Positions 18,516 to 29,980 of a stretch of 64,000 bases of DNA are shown one piece after another. Position numbers and translations under genes: made by a program. Each line of letters starts with the position of its first letter. The first letter of the stretch is position 1. Location: contig NC_090129.1 of NCBI RefSeq assembly GCF_040581485.1, forward strand, positions 9,844,501 through 9,908,500. The letters run 5' to 3'. The notes below the pieces were generated by a model. It did no database searches. It was given only the letters and a program-made list of their open reading frames with translations, and was not told where the DNA came from. Origin of the DNA: Linepithema humile. Lineage: Eukaryota; Arthropoda; Insecta; Hymenoptera; Formicidae.

Positions 18516-21162
18516 GTAAGTAAGTATTTGGTAGGAAATCCGTATCACTCTGTTTATTTATTGCTTGTGTGTGTCTTTTTATGTGTATCATTTCTGATAT
18601 TAACCGTTTTCTGTATGTTGGTTCCTTGTCTAATATTTTAACATTGTCCCATTCAAATTCATGGTTATACTTTATTTTATGTTCTGATATTACTGATAGT
18701 GTTCCCGTTTTTTTATTTATATCTTTACGGTGTTCTTTTATTCTGGTTTGTAATTGTCTACCTGTTTGTCCTATGTATGTGGCTTCACATTGACTGCAAT
18801 TTATTTGGTATACTATGTCATTTTGTTTTTTATGTTCTAATTTGTCTTTACCGGTTTTTATGTATGTATTTAATTTATTGTGGCAACTATATGCGGGTGA
18901 GAATCCGTGTTCTTTGATTTTCTTTTCTAGTTTTTTTGTGTCATTTTTCATGTATGGTATGGTGAAATATTTCTTTTCTTTTTCTTCTGCTTTTTTGCTA
19001 TGTTCTTTGTTTACCGTACTTTTTTTGTCATTATTATATTTGTTAATCCTATTTCTCATGTTCTCGAAAATAAATTTTAGTGGGTATCCGTTTTCGAGTA
19101 ATGAGTTTATTGCTTTATTGAGGTTGCTCTTGTGAAATTTGTGATGTGACAATGTTAAGATTCTATCTGTCATATTGCTAATGATTGCTCTTTTATGTTG
19201 TATTGGGTGGTTTGAGTTAAAATTTAATAATCTGCCTGAATTTGTGGGTTTTTGGTAGTGATTGAAAATTATTTCATTTTGTTCTGTTGTAATGAGGGTG
19301 TCTAAAAAACTGATTGAGTTGTCTGGTCTTATTTCTATGGTGAATTTCAGTCTGTCTTCTATTGAGTTGAAAACGTTCAATGTTTCTTTGAGTTTGTCTG
19401 TTCTTGTTGCAATTAAGATGTCATCTACATATCTTATGTATATATTGGGTTTGTAATTTAATAGTTTAATTGCTGTGCTTTCTAAATCTTGCATTACCAT
19501 GTCTGACACGATTGGTGACAATGGTGAGCCCATGGGTGTGCCATAGATTTGTTTATATATGGTGTTGTTGAATGTGAAATAAGTGGAATTCAGTATTAAA
19601 TTGATTCCTATTAAAAATTCTTTAAGTGGTATGTTAGTTTTTTCTTTTATGTGGTCCCATCTTTTGCTGATGCTTTCATTAACTTTTTCTATTGGTATGT
19701 TTGTGAATAGTGATATTACGTCAAATGAAGCTAAACTATGGTCTGTGTTAAATTTTTGTCCTGTTAGTTTTTTTACTAGTTCATAGCTATTTTTTACTAC
19801 ATTTTCTGGTTTAGGGATGTTGTCGTTCAGAATTTTATGTAAATATGTTGCTATTTTATATAGAGGGCTATTTATTGTAGATATTATGATTCTGAGTGGA
19901 TTTCCTTCTTTGTGAATCTTTGGCACACCATATGCTCTCAGGAGAACACCATCGGTTTCTAATAGACATCTGTATGTTTTTTCATCAATGTATTTTTGGT
20001 TTTTCCATCGTGTTAGTACGTTTCTTAAATTTGTCGTTAATTTATTTGTTGGATCTTTCTGTATTGTGTTGTATGTGTTTTTATCATCTAATATTTTTTC
20101 CATATCTATTATATATTTTGGTTTATCTATTGCCACCGTGGTATTCCCCTTGTCTGCTCTTGTAAATATTATATTGGGGTGTTTTTCGATGAATTCTTGT
20201 GTTTGTTTTTTATATTTGATAATTAACTTTTCCTTGTGGTTTATTTTTTTGTTATTGTTCCATATGTTATTTATTGTTTCTATGGTCTCATTTCTCACCA
20301 CACTCTGCAATTCTTCGTCTTTTCTTTCTATGTTTCTTTCTATATTTTTGATGAGTTCTATGGTATTTCGTTTTTTATCGTAATTCGGAAGATTGAACTT
20401 TTCTCCTAATTGTAATAAATATTGTACTTCTGTAGGTATTTGTGTTTCTGTCAGATTAATAAACCATTTATCTTGTACTTTGTGTAAATTGTTGTTATTG
20501 TCTATATTGAAATTCATAGGTGATATGATTTGTTCTACGTTATTATCTTTGTTCTTATTCTTTTTTGTATTGATTATTATAGGTTTTATGTTTGACTTGA
20601 TTGCAGAATGCCGTTGTGAAATGAGCCACTTCAGTTTTTTGTCGTGTTGTTCATTTATGCATTTCCAAATTTTTTGTCTTCTTTTATCTTGGAAATACAT
20701 AAATTGATTTATAATATTTGTTGGTAATCTGTCGTATAAAGCTCTGAGGATTTTGCGAATTTCTTTTTTGTGTTTTTCTAATTCTAAGTAATTATCTTTT
20801 ATTTCTAATTTTAATATTCTTGTCTTTATTGTTTGGATTAATTTTTTAAAAGCATTTTGGTGTCTGTTGTGTTGCAATTTTATTTGTTGTTCAATTTTTA
20901 TATTTAAATGTTTTGGTGTGATATTTTGAAATTTGCATTCCCTCAAAAACCCTATTCGACTTCTTATGTTAGTACTTAATTTTACAATATTCATGTATCT
21001 TTTTAACATGACGCATGTTGTTTCCCCAAAATTTACTCTAATAAAATGTAAAAAGGTATCCTGTCTACGTATATTTTTCGCGTTAGCGTAATTTAAAACT
21101 ATAAAAAAAATTTTTTTAATTAGGCTCAGTTTTTCAATTAAAACTTTAAAATGGTGATACAC
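18481..21162 (-). CDS. Penelope-like reverse transcriptase with GIY-YIG endonuclease
   Basis: The frame is open for 893 codons. The first codon at 21162 is GTG; the first ATG in frame is codon 52 (VMLKRYMNIV), so either translation starts there (842 residues) or upstream sequence contributes. RT landmarks are TRADKGNTTVAIDK (334-347), VPKIHKEGNPLRIIIS (413-428), ASFDVISLFTNIP (478-490), GTPMGSPLSP (541-550), YVDDIL (578-583, both catalytic Asp present) and SISFLDTLI (616-624). The C terminus has the endonuclease: VYQINCSQCEATYIGQTGRQ (784-803) and IKEHRKDI (808-815). The protein reverse-transcribes its own RNA and nicks target DNA. Length and domain order are those of endonuclease-bearing Penelope-like elements. 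No stop, frameshift or lost catalytic residue is visible, so this is the only apparently intact mobile-element gene here. Confidence 0.9.
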   Translation of the reverse strand: MYHHFKVLIEKLSLIKKIFFIVLNYANAKNIRRQDTFLHFIRVNFGETTCVMLKRYMNIVKLSTNIRSRIGFLRECKFQNITPKHLNIKIEQQIKLQHNRHQNAFKKLIQTIKTRILKLEIKDNYLELEKHKKEIRKILRALYDRLPTNIINQFMYFQDKRRQKIWKCINEQHDKKLKWLISQRHSAIKSNIKPIIINTKKNKNKDNNVEQIISPMNFNIDNNNNLHKVQDKWFINLTETQIPTEVQYLLQLGEKFNLPNYDKKRNTIELIKNIERNIERKDEELQSVVRNETIETINNIWNNNKKINHKEKLIIKYKKQTQEFIEKHPNIIFTRADKGNTTVAIDKPKYIIDMEKILDDKNTYNTIQKDPTNKLTTNLRNVLTRWKNQKYIDEKTYRCLLETDGVLLRAYGVPKIHKEGNPLRIIISTINSPLYKIATYLHKILNDNIPKPENVVKNSYELVKKLTGQKFNTDHSLASFDVISLFTNIPIEKVNESISKRWDHIKEKTNIPLKEFLIGINLILNSTYFTFNNTIYKQIYGTPMGSPLSPIVSDMVMQDLESTAIKLLNYKPNIYIRYVDDILIATRTDKLKETLNVFNSIEDRLKFTIEIRPDNSISFLDTLITTEQNEIIFNHYQKPTNSGRLLNFNSNHPIQHKRAIISNMTDRILTLSHHKFHKSNLNKAINSLLENGYPLKFIFENMRNRINKYNNDKKSTVNKEHSKKAEEKEKKYFTIPYMKNDTKKLEKKIKEHGFSPAYSCHNKLNTYIKTGKDKLEHKKQNDIVYQINCSQCEATYIGQTGRQLQTRIKEHRKDINKKTGTLSVISEHKIKYNHEFEWDNVKILDKEPTYRKRLISEMIHIKRHTQAINKQSDTDFLPNTYLPTLRSLPPINK

Positions 21163-21755
21163 GCTTATTTATTGAGCCTTAGCTTGTTCTAGGTGCTATT
21201 TATTAAAATATTTTACATGTGTTTGTCGTATATCTTACATCTAATTGTCGAACGTTTCGGCACCTTTTTTTGGGCCTTCTTCAGCGCTATAACGGATAAA
21301 ATTTACATTGTTTTTACTACTGAAAACTTACATATAAATTGACTACTTGTAATTTTTGGGTCTTCTTCTGCCCTATTGCTGTTTTTACTTACAATCTAAT
21401 TTTTGTTGCGTCTCTTAGTCAAAATTTAAACTGGTTGTTTTTTTTTTGGTGTAGGTCTCTTTTGTCCATTTTTACGAACTTTTTGTCCACCCCTTGCTTT
21501 TTCCTCGTGTGTCAGACATGGCAACTGTTGATTTTTATTTATTGGTTTAATGTTCTTAGTTTGACTGTTCTTATTTAATTAAATTGTGTGTGCTGTTAGT
21601 CGTTCTCACCTTAATTCTTCTGACTGTCTGGATTGATTTTTATTGTGACTTGTTACTTTTGGTGTTGTTCGTTTCTTACTGAGTCGTCTTGTCTTGAGAG
21701 ATCGTTACTGATGGTATGATTATTTGTTGATTGGAGGGAGTGATCTCAGTGTAGC
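21141..21755 (-). repeat. Penelope pseudo-LTR, upstream copy
   Basis: The direct repeat of 17902-18515 at the 5' side of the element. At 21755 it abuts the inverted copy head to head. It carries its own hammerhead motif (21246-21296). Transcription of the long frame would start in or near this block. Confidence 0.88.
21246..21296 (-). ncRNA. Hammerhead motif, upstream pseudo-LTR
   Basis: The same sequence as the motif at 18005-18056, on the minus strand at the 5' side. Cleavage here would define the 5' end of the element RNA, as proposed for Penelope-like elements. Confidence 0.65.
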
Positions 21756-22855
21756 CTATACCATACATGAAAAATGACACAAAAAAACTAGAAAAGAAAA
21801 TCAAAGAACACGGATTCTCACCCGCATATAGTTGCCACAATAAATTAAATACATACATAAAAACCGGTAAAGACAAATTAGAACATAAAAAACAAAATGA
21901 CATAGTATACCAAATAAATTGCAGTCAATGTGAAGCCACATACATAGGACAAACAGGTAGACAATTACAAACCAGAATAAAAGAACACCGTAAAGATATA
22001 AATAAAAAAACGGGAACACTATCAGTAATATCAGAACATAAAATAAAGTATAACCATGAATTTGAATGGGACAATGTTAAAATATTAGACAAGGAACCAA
22101 CATACAGAAAACGGTTAATATCAGAAATGATACACATAAAAAGACACACACAAGCAATAAATAAACAGAGTGATACGGATTTCCTACCAAATACTTACTT
22201 ACCTACACTGAGATCACTCCCTCCAATCAACAAATAATCATACCATCAGTAACGATCTCTCAAGACAAGACGACTCAGTAAGAAACGAACAACACCAAAA
22301 GTAACAAGTCACAATAAAAATCAATCCAGACAGTCAGAAGAATTAAGGTGAGAACGACTAACAGCACACACAATTTAATTAAATAAGAACAGTCAAACTA
22401 AGAACATTAAACCAATAAATAAAAATCAACAGTTGCCATGTCTGACACACGAGGAAAAAGCAAGGGGTGGACAAAAAGTTCGTAAAAATGGACAAAAGAG
22501 ACCTACACCAAAAAAAAACAACCAGTTTAAATTTTGACTAAGAGACGCAACAAAAATTAGATTGTAAGTAAAAACAGCAATAGGGCAGAAGAAGACCCAA
22601 AAATTACAAGTAGTCAATTTATATGTAAGTTTTCAGTAGTAAAAACAATGTAAATTTTATCCGTTATAGCGCTGAAGAAGGCCCAAAAAAAGGTGCCGAA
22701 ACGTTCGACAATTAGATGTAAGATATACGACAAACACATGTAAAATATTTTAATAAATAGCACCTAGAACAAGCTAAGGCTCAATAAATAAGCGTGTATC
22801 ACCATTTTAAAGTTTTAATTGAAAAACTGAGCCTAATTAAAAAAATTCTTTTTAT
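21756..22855 (+). repeat. Inverted 5'-truncated Penelope copy
   Basis: The complement of 18962-17903, so it encodes on the plus strand codons 738-893 (21767-22237, starting MKNDTKKLEKKIKEHGFSPA) with an intact GIY-YIG motif but no RT. After the pseudo-LTR it continues about 40 bp (TTGAAAAACTGAGCCTAATT) into sequence that in the main copy lies just inside the 5' pseudo-LTR. The template was therefore a pseudo-LTR followed by another element start, that is a tandem or circular form. The partial frame is not expected to make a useful protein. Confidence 0.85.
22662..22711 (+). ncRNA. Hammerhead motif, inverted Penelope copy
   Basis: The plus-strand copy of the Penelope hammerhead (GCGCTGAAGAAGGCCC, then GGTGCCGAAACGTTCGAC). 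Same features and weak stem I as the other two. Confidence 0.65.
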
Positions 22856-22867
22856 AAATATAATTTA

Positions 22868-24313
22868 GACGCAAGATTTGTTGTAAAATTAATAAAAAAA
22901 GTTAGTTTTAACATTGATATAATCAATGTTAGCTCGTCGGTTTTACAAATAAAAGCTTGTCGGTTTTACAAATAAAAGATAAAAGAAAAAAATTTTAAAT
23001 TAAAAATTTGTCAAAAATTTTATAAAAAAAGTTAATTAAAATAAAATAAAATAATAAAATTAATTAAAATCATTCAATATTCGAGATCAACAAGTTAAAG
23101 AAAAGTTAGTTAATAAAAAAATAATAAAATAACATAAAATAAAATTTATAAAATTTATGTTAAGATAAATAATAGTTTTTTATTATTGTATGACCTCTTC
23201 CCCGACTGCCTCTTCTGTTCCTCCGGCCACCTCTGTTGTTCTGGCCTCCTCTTTTTTTTTGTTATTCCAGAAGGACCTGGTCTAACATTATTGTCATATT
23301 GTTAATTTCGCCGAGCGTACCACCGTTCACGCGACCAACCACCTCCTCTTCTTTTTTTTTCTAAAAAAAAACACATTTATAGATTAATAATTTAAAACAA
23401 TTATGCATATAAATAAATCATTTAGTTACAAAAAAACAAATAAATATCAATATATATGAAAGAGGCTAATGGAGCCACCGCTGGTTGTTAGTGCGAAATT
23501 TTTTATCTCTTATATTTTTTCTCTCGTTTTCCTTCCTTTTAAATAACTTGCTTACTTTAATCATACATTCCGATTCTTGAATAATAAGATCGATGTATGC
23601 AATTTTCGTACACTTTAGTGTCTCGAATCTGAGATCAGTGTACATTTTAATGTCTCAATGCGGACGAATCAAGTTTCTATACAAAACATAAAAAATTTCG
23701 TGAAATTGTAGATTCACAATAATTACTAAATAATTTTCACTCACAAACAGGTTTCCGAAAAATCCAGATCAAAGAAATGCATGGATAAATTTTTGTAAGG
23801 ACGAAGGATTTAATATAAATTTAGATTTTAGATTTTAACATTGCTTTTATGGAAATACTGCACGAGTGCAATCTCAATGAAAAACGCCATTAAAATTTGG
23901 TATTATTGTTGCATATTTTAGTTATTTTCTTTTAATTGTACATTATTTCCTAATTAAACATAACAAGTCATTCAATATTGGCGCCCTTGAGCGGCCATCT
24001 TGAGCGACCACTTTATATAGTCACTTCCGTCCGCACTTTTAAGACCAAACGCTCCCTCCTGTTTCTTTTTACTCAATGGTGCACATGGCTACGTAGTTCC
24101 AATGTGCACATTTTAGGTCCACAGGTGGCGTATCGCTTTCGCGGATCACGTAAAACCTGGCCGTGGCGTCTCTCAGGCTTCTCTCTGATCTTGGTATGTG
24201 ACGGCACCCATGTAGTCAAAGGGCTATGCCGATTACAGCGCTCTCAACGTTACCAACTAGCCTAGAGGGAGTCTAGAGACTCTCGTGCGTGGTTCGAAGA
24301 GACGGTCCAGCCT
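22868..24313. other. Unassigned AT-rich region
   Basis: 22868-23190 is A-rich and repetitive (AAAATAAAATAATAAAAT-type runs). 23190-23350 has a CT-rich stretch whose complement is purine-rich and could once have been coding, but it contains stops. 23960-24290 is GC-richer with a 95-codon open frame (23978-24265) lacking recognisable motifs. Nothing else found. Confidence 0.35.
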
Positions 24314-24575
24314 GGGGGTCGATTGTGTATCTTTGTCGACTTTCCTCGCCTCTCGTATTTTCATCTCACATGAAAAAATACGCGCGATTGGCTATAAGCG
24401 TAGTGAAAATGCGATATCCTTAGGCTCACGAGAGTGAAAATCACAGATGTGAGATGTGAGTGCGAGCAATGGTCGAATGTTTGTATATCATATTGTATTA
24501 TCATATATAACCAAGTACAATCGGCTGTGTTCCAATATTATTTTTATCATTATAATTCATTATAATTTGAAAATA

Positions 24576-24653
24576 ATGAACGTTACTGAGAAACAAAAAG
24601 ACTTAATGATCCGTTTCATGCAACAACACCCCGATTTTGGAAGGATAATGTAG
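24576..24653 (+). pseudogene. Start of a Myb/SANT-like Harbinger accessory protein
   Basis: From the ATG at 24576, 25 codons read MNVTEKQKDLMIRFMQQHPD and then stop. The pattern KQKDLxxxFMxxHPDxxR resembles the first helix of the zeste/Myb-SANT-like proteins that accompany Harbinger transposases in insects. Only this N-terminal piece remains. An upstream in-frame extension to 24456 has no similarity I recognise. Confidence 0.45.
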
Positions 24654-24757
24654 ATACAAATAAGATATAAAATATAAATATGTCATATGAATTTATATCC
24701 ATTGTGCGTTACGTTTGATATCTATATATACCAATTTTTTTTATTTCTCTAAAATAT

Positions 24758-24991
24758 TTAATATTTATTTTGTTCATAATATTTTTTTATATTGTCTAAT
24801 TCTAAATCAAAAATAAAATATAATTTATTTGTATCTATATACCTGTACAATTTGAGAAATGTATTATCCGAGATATCAAATGGATCCTGTGTATCCCTCA
24901 ATCTTCTCCTTATTATATTTAAATTTCTTTGCTGCCTTTTATTCCTATCTCTCTCATTTTCTTCTATCATCAGCAACATAACCAAATCCAT
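24758..24991 (-). pseudogene. N-terminal fragment of a PIF/Harbinger transposase
   Basis: 77 codons from the ATG at 24991. After an acidic, basic-rich start (MIEENERDRNKRQQRN) comes RRRLRDTQDPFDISDNTFLK, the conserved RDxxDPFxxxDxxFxxxYR signature that opens Harbinger DDE transposases. The frame stops after EQNKY, before any catalytic residue, because the middle of the element is deleted. It cannot catalyse transposition. Confidence 0.7.
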
Positions 24992-25187
24992 TTTTTATAC
25001 GCTGGCTCCGTGAGACTGCACAATACGATGCAAATTCGACACAATTTGACTGAATTCGACATCTAAATACTTGTCGAATAATCTCACGTGAAATAATTCG
25101 CATTTTCACTATAGTGAAATTTACACAATCAAGTGAATGTTCACTTTTGTTATTTTCACTAGGTTTTGAAATACACAATCGACCCCC

Positions 25188-25398
25188 TGATCCTTTGTAA
25201 AGACAAGACAAGACATAATACATAGTTTTCTGATATCCATACTACACGTCTCTCATAGTGCTTATATCCTAAACGCAAATCCTTTCGACCTTATTGGAAC
25301 TATTGTGGGCTTCCACGTCGAAGAGGATTAACCAGGATGTCAACCACAGGGTAACCTAACCCCCGAGATACGTTCCTGGACATAACTAGTGCCCACAA
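25188..25398. other. Short unassigned segment before the array
   Basis: No gene. ATTGTGGGC at 25290 is matched by its complement GCCCACAAT ending at about 25399, and ATTGTAGGC stands at 15650 where U0 homology to the array breaks off. The 9.7 kb between may therefore be one compound insertion, but nine bases are weak evidence. Confidence 0.3.
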
Positions 25399-26550
25399 TA
25401 TCGAGAGACGCGGTGACATCTCACGGCCACTTTGCATAGCAGTGGCACTGTGTATGAGACATGTTACAACTGATTCTTTAAACAAATAATGTTTAAATAA
25501 ATATTATATATTTAATTAATTGTATCTTACATAATTTCTATATCAAAGAAATATTTGTAATGCTGAATATATTGATATTGTGAAAAATGCAACTGATACT
25601 GTGAGAGAAAAGAAAAATAGCAGTATTCATTATTTATATTGCTTTTTGGCACCAAGAATATTTTTATAAATGTTCTAACTACATGGTTGGTTATTTTTCG
25701 GCAATACAATACGTATAAGGTTATTACATTGCTAACATTATACTAACAATTTCTATAAAAATGAGTATCGCGATTATAATTATGATAAAATGCAATAATC
25801 CAAATATCACACACTTTTCTTTCAATATATGTTGATTGCAGAAATATGAAAGTACGCTCTTATATGTATCTATAAAATATTTTGTTAGAATTATAAAATT
25901 TATTTATGTTTTTAACTTACAACATTAGCAGACAGACGTGCATAACTAGCAGCATAATCACTGATCAATTTTTATAATTTACAATGTTATATTATCATTT
26001 CCTTGAATTATAATCGCAAGTGATGTTTAAAGAATTTAAATGTATAAAACTGTAATTCATCGTTTTCTCAATAAAAGATTTTTGTATTACGTTTCAATAA
26101 ATCCGTATCAGACTAGATTTTAAAGACCGGAGTTTATGAGTTGGAGATTAAAATTAGACCAATCAAATAATTTTAATTTTAATGTATTTTGTTCTAAAAA
26201 ATTAAATTGTAATTTGTTATTTGCAACTTTTCATCTTTAATAAGTGATCTGATTTAAAAATGTTTTGAACCAAATCTCGGATAAAACGATTGCAGGAAAA
26301 ATTGCGAAAAGATTTGCTTTTAACTAAGCTGAATTTTATTTAACATTTCTACGATTTTGGTAAATTCCAATATAATCAAATTTTTACGTATTTATCTTCG
26401 TATTATTTCTGAAGTAAGCAAAGTATGATTTTAAATATTAAAATCAGTTATGAAATATATTACATATATTAAGTAGTGTTAAATGTAAAATTCTTAAAAG
26501 GCGTTGCGTTGTGACTTCTAGATCGTTTATCGAAAAATTGTTTGTTTACC

Positions 26551-26595
26551 TTCTACACTGAAGATGGTCTAAGCTGATGGCCGAAACGTCTGTGG
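26551..26595 (+). ncRNA. Hammerhead motif, U1 half A
   Basis: Stem I CTACA/TGTGG (one G-T), CTGAAGA, extra T, stem II GGTC/GGCC, GAAAC, GTC. Core positions complete. Confidence 0.65.
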
Positions 26596-27174
26596 TTTTT
26601 CTATATAATGTAAATAATAATATTGAGCATTAAATTCTGGCTTTTAGCTCTACCAGCTTTTAGCTCATGTAATAAAATTATAATTATTATATTAATTTAA
26701 AGAGCTATATTTATTAAATAAGTTTATGATAAATTTAAATAACTATTGCCGTTTCACAGTTGTACTTTTATTTTTTATTTTTAATTAAATTTTTTTTTTA
26801 TTTTTTATACAGAAAGATAGTAAAAATATAATTTTATAAAATAAATTAAGCTTTCAATAATACGATTAATTTTAATATTTAGCCAATAGGACACTCACGA
26901 AATTGAAACATTCAAAATTTGTCGACGTCCATTTTTTATTTTATAACATATTCTATGAATATAATGTTATTATTATTATTTAATTTTTTTTTAGTTATTT
27001 TATATTATTTCAGTTTTATAAAAATACTTTTTTAGTGATTAATTAATTTTATTTAGCAAAATGCTCGAAAAATTTAAAATAAATTTATTGTTATTGGAAA
27101 AATATTTGATCAGATTACACAAATAAAGCATGTAATTTTTCGAAAACAATTTAAAAAATTTTTGTTATTAATTT

Positions 27175-27757
27175 TGGAGGTCCCGTTTACCTACAAATTG
27201 ATTGCTTACAGTACCGATTGCCGACATCCCATTTGTCCACATTTTGTTTGCACACAAAAATGATTGCTTACAGATCAGTTATCTACAAGCTATACTACAC
27301 ACAAATAAAAAATTAAAAGGCGAACGGTCGTTTGCATACACGACAGTATTGCGCACAAGTCACATTGCACACAAAAATTATTGCCTACAATTCGACTGCT
27401 AACAAGCTCTATTGCGCACAAATAAAATATTAAGCAAAGTCTATCCGCATTGCCCGGTGTTTTTAATTAAAAACTAGGTCTACAATTATACGGTTCCACC
27501 GGACGATGGAGGTAGATTTTTCTTTGCGCGAAAAGTTGCAAACCCATGTGAAATCGTATAATTATAGACCCAGTTTTGCATTCAAAGCACCGGACGATGC
27601 AGGTAGATGCTTGCTTAATTTCTTATTTGTGTGCAAAACGACTTGTAAGCAATCGATTTGTAGGCAATAATTTTTGTGTGCAAATGAAATGTGGACAAAC
27701 GAGATGTCGGCAATCGATACTGTAGGCAATCAATTTGTAGGCAAACGGGGCTTTTCC
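27175..27757. mobile_element. Short copy of the foldback element of 2066-3307
   Basis: Ends GGAGGTCCCGTTTACCTACA and complement GGAAAAGCCCCGTTTGCC match the longer copy. The interior shows the same TTGCCTACA, GCACACAAATAAA and ATTGCCCGGTG phrases with one rather than three central repeats. The flanks ATTAATTT and AATAATTT are a one-mismatch 8-bp duplication, and the empty site (GTTATTAATTTACTTT) is intact in the other units. Absent from U2-U5, so it inserted after amplification or was lost by exchange. Confidence 0.75.
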
Positions 27758-29248
27758 AATAATTTACTTTAACATGTACTTTAACGTGTTCTTTGTTATG
27801 ATAAAACTTATCGAATTTTTTTGCAATGCAATTTTTCGCGGATCTCTACTAGAAAGGAAGAAACTCTTCTTACCGTTTAAAAATCTCTTTGCAAGAGCAG
27901 AACGCTATTTGACTTTTATTCTGCAGATTACTCTGCAGACTGGACGATTATATTATCAGATGATCATTTACGTTACAAAGCAATCATTAACGTTAGAAAA
28001 CAATATTATATTAAATCAGATAGCGTTTGAGTAAATTGAAAAATTCTATTTTGCATTTCTTATAATAAACAATGGTTGAATATTTCGCAAAAATCAAGTT
28101 TAAAAAAAAATCGGTTTTTTGTGTTACTCCAGAACAAACGTAATAGAATATGAAAGAAAAAAATAACGTATAATTTTTACATTGCGAAACATTTCATATA
28201 ACGAAAAAATTATAATAATTCATTATGTAAATGTAACATTGAAAATTTATACACGAATGCACGAAAAAGAATTTTTCTTTTTTAATTAAATTGCAAGCAA
28301 ATTAAAGTTTTACTTTCTTTTAATGCTCCTTACATTTATGTGTGCCAAAAGTTTTTCCATTTAAACAAGTTTTTTTTATTTTCTACGGGCATACTAAATG
28401 TTTGTACAGAGTAGTTAAATAAAGCGTCATTTTTTTATATGTATATTTTGATGCCTATGTATTTTAAGTATAATAATTATTATCACATGCCATGTATTAA
28501 CATCCACACTCAGTCTCTAATTATAATTACATATAATTATATTATTAATTATGCTAAATTATTATATACAACTTGAGAAATCTGTTTAAAATACAAATAA
28601 TTTCAAATTTGTTCAAACCGTTTTAATTTCTACAATTATAATTTGACTTAATGATTAAAAAATATGTCGTTAAAATATTTTGTTTTTACAGATTTTTGAT
28701 AGCAGCAAACATTTGAAAAATCTTGTATGATTATCGAATTTAACTGATATTCTTGCACACAAATAATTATGATAGCTTCTCTAGCTATAATGCTGTTCGA
28801 ACGTATATAATATCTACTTTAAGATATTTATATTGTGAAAGGATTCAAATAAATTATTTAAGAAACATCTGGCAGTCATATATATATATAGGCAAATTTT
28901 CTGATTATTTAAGCAGTCCAGTTAATCTGATTATTTAACAAAAACCAAAAAAACTCGATAGTAATTTATTATTATGTTACTATAAAAATAAATTGTATTT
29001 TTTATTAAACAATGTAACATTTTTATATTTTTTAGTGTGCAATATAAAATTATTTTGACTTTTTCATACTGTTTCATTTTGTGTGTGTAAATTTTAAACT
29101 CCCCCTCCCCCTTCCGACCCATGAAAAAATATACTGAGTGCGCCACTGGTCGGCAACATTACATTTTGCAAATACACAATAATCTTCAGCACAAATTTAG
29201 CGACAATTTACACTATAAGATACTGTTGTGCAAATTTATAATTTGTAT

Positions 29249-29270
29249 AAATATATATATACATATATAC

Positions 29271-29317
<47 letters not shown>
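29249..29317. repeat. TA dinucleotide microsatellite
   Basis: A long AT/ATAC run. The corresponding places in U2 (about 38036-38058), U3 (about 46752-46775) and U4 (about 55500-55580) carry shorter runs, so length differs between units. Confidence 0.85.
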
Positions 29318-29320
<3 letters not shown>

Positions 29321-29509
29321 CAATTATAAAATTGCTTATCTAATATTTAAAATTATTTACATATATATGTCGAAAAACTGGTGCATTTACATATGTTTTA
29401 TCTAATACGTTTTTGTAATAATATAAATGACTAATTATAATTTTATTACATAAACTGGTAAAGTTAAAAGTTAGAATTTAATGCTCGCAATTATTTACAT
29501 CAGTGCTTG

Positions 29510-29965
29510 GAATTATCTCAGTATTTCAGTCGATTCTCGTGACGTCTTCTTTCCTCTTCTTACCGCGAGCGAAACAGCGCTAGGACCAGCGCTGCCGAGC
29601 GTCAGGAGCTGCACTATCCAATTAATGATTAGATTCTTTTTTCTTTATTATTCAAATTTGAAAATGTTCCCCAGACCTACTGGAGAAATCACTCTAAAAA
29701 GAACGCGTCAGCAATTGTATCTGACGTGAAAATCAATTGAAACATTTCCATAATAAATTTAAAAATAAAAAAAAATTATTTTTAATACATTTTTAGAAAT
29801 TTAGTAAATAAAGGGAGAAGATCCTAATCATTAATGGGATAGTATCGTTCTTGACACTCGGTGGCGCAAATTGAAGGGGCTGCGTCGCGCGCGACAAGAA
29901 GAGGAAAGGAGGCGTCAAATACGAGAATCGGTAGAAATGCTGAGATCATTCCGAGCACTTATTTA
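29510..29965. mobile_element. Palindromic MITE of U1
   Basis: Left arm GCTTGGAATTATCTCAGTAT, then GATTCTCGTGACGTC and TCCTCTTCTTACCGC. The right arm is the complement (GAGAATCGGTAGAAATGCTG ... ATTCCGAGC). Inner matches include ATTAATGATTAGATTCTT and its complement (near 29625 and 29818). Copies sit at the same position in U2 (38195-38655) and U3 (46905-47370), and a half copy in U4 (55775-55997). It is therefore older than the array expansion. Confidence 0.7.
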
Positions 29966-29980
29966 CATTATATCGAAAAA

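Larger units (their letters stand above)
17903..22855 (-). mobile_element. Penelope-like retroelement with pseudo-LTRs and inverted copy
   Basis: A 4953-bp insertion flanked by the 12-bp duplication AAATATAATTTA (17891-17902 and 22856-22867). On the minus strand the order is a pseudo-LTR (21141-21754), an 893-codon RT/endonuclease frame and a second direct pseudo-LTR (17902-18515). Upstream of these lies an inverted 5'-truncated copy (about 21756-22855) that carries only the last 156 codons and the pseudo-LTR. Direct pseudo-LTRs plus an inverted truncated copy are the standard integrated form of Penelope-like elements. The two direct pseudo-LTRs differ at only two positions that I could find, with no indel, so the insertion is recent and may be active. 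Confidence 0.9.
24314..25187. mobile_element. Internally deleted PIF/Harbinger transposon
   Basis: Inverted ends GGGGGTCGATTGTGTAT (24314) and its complement ending at 25187 enclose 874 bp. Inside are the beginnings of two genes arranged toward each other, as in PIF/Harbinger elements: a Myb/SANT-like DNA-binding protein start on the plus strand and the N terminus of a transposase on the minus strand. The DDE catalytic region is absent, so this is a deletion derivative that could move only in trans. The expected 3-bp duplication is not evident (CCT on the left, TGA on the right), so the exact tips are uncertain. Confidence 0.7.

Noticed and set aside
18569..20707. Several plus-strand open frames rich in Phe, Leu and Cys
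   Set aside because: These are antisense shadows of the Penelope-like reverse transcriptase frame, mirrored again at 21676-22617.
29121..29318. 65-codon frame ending in alternating Ile-Tyr
   Set aside because: It is a translation of the TA microsatellite.
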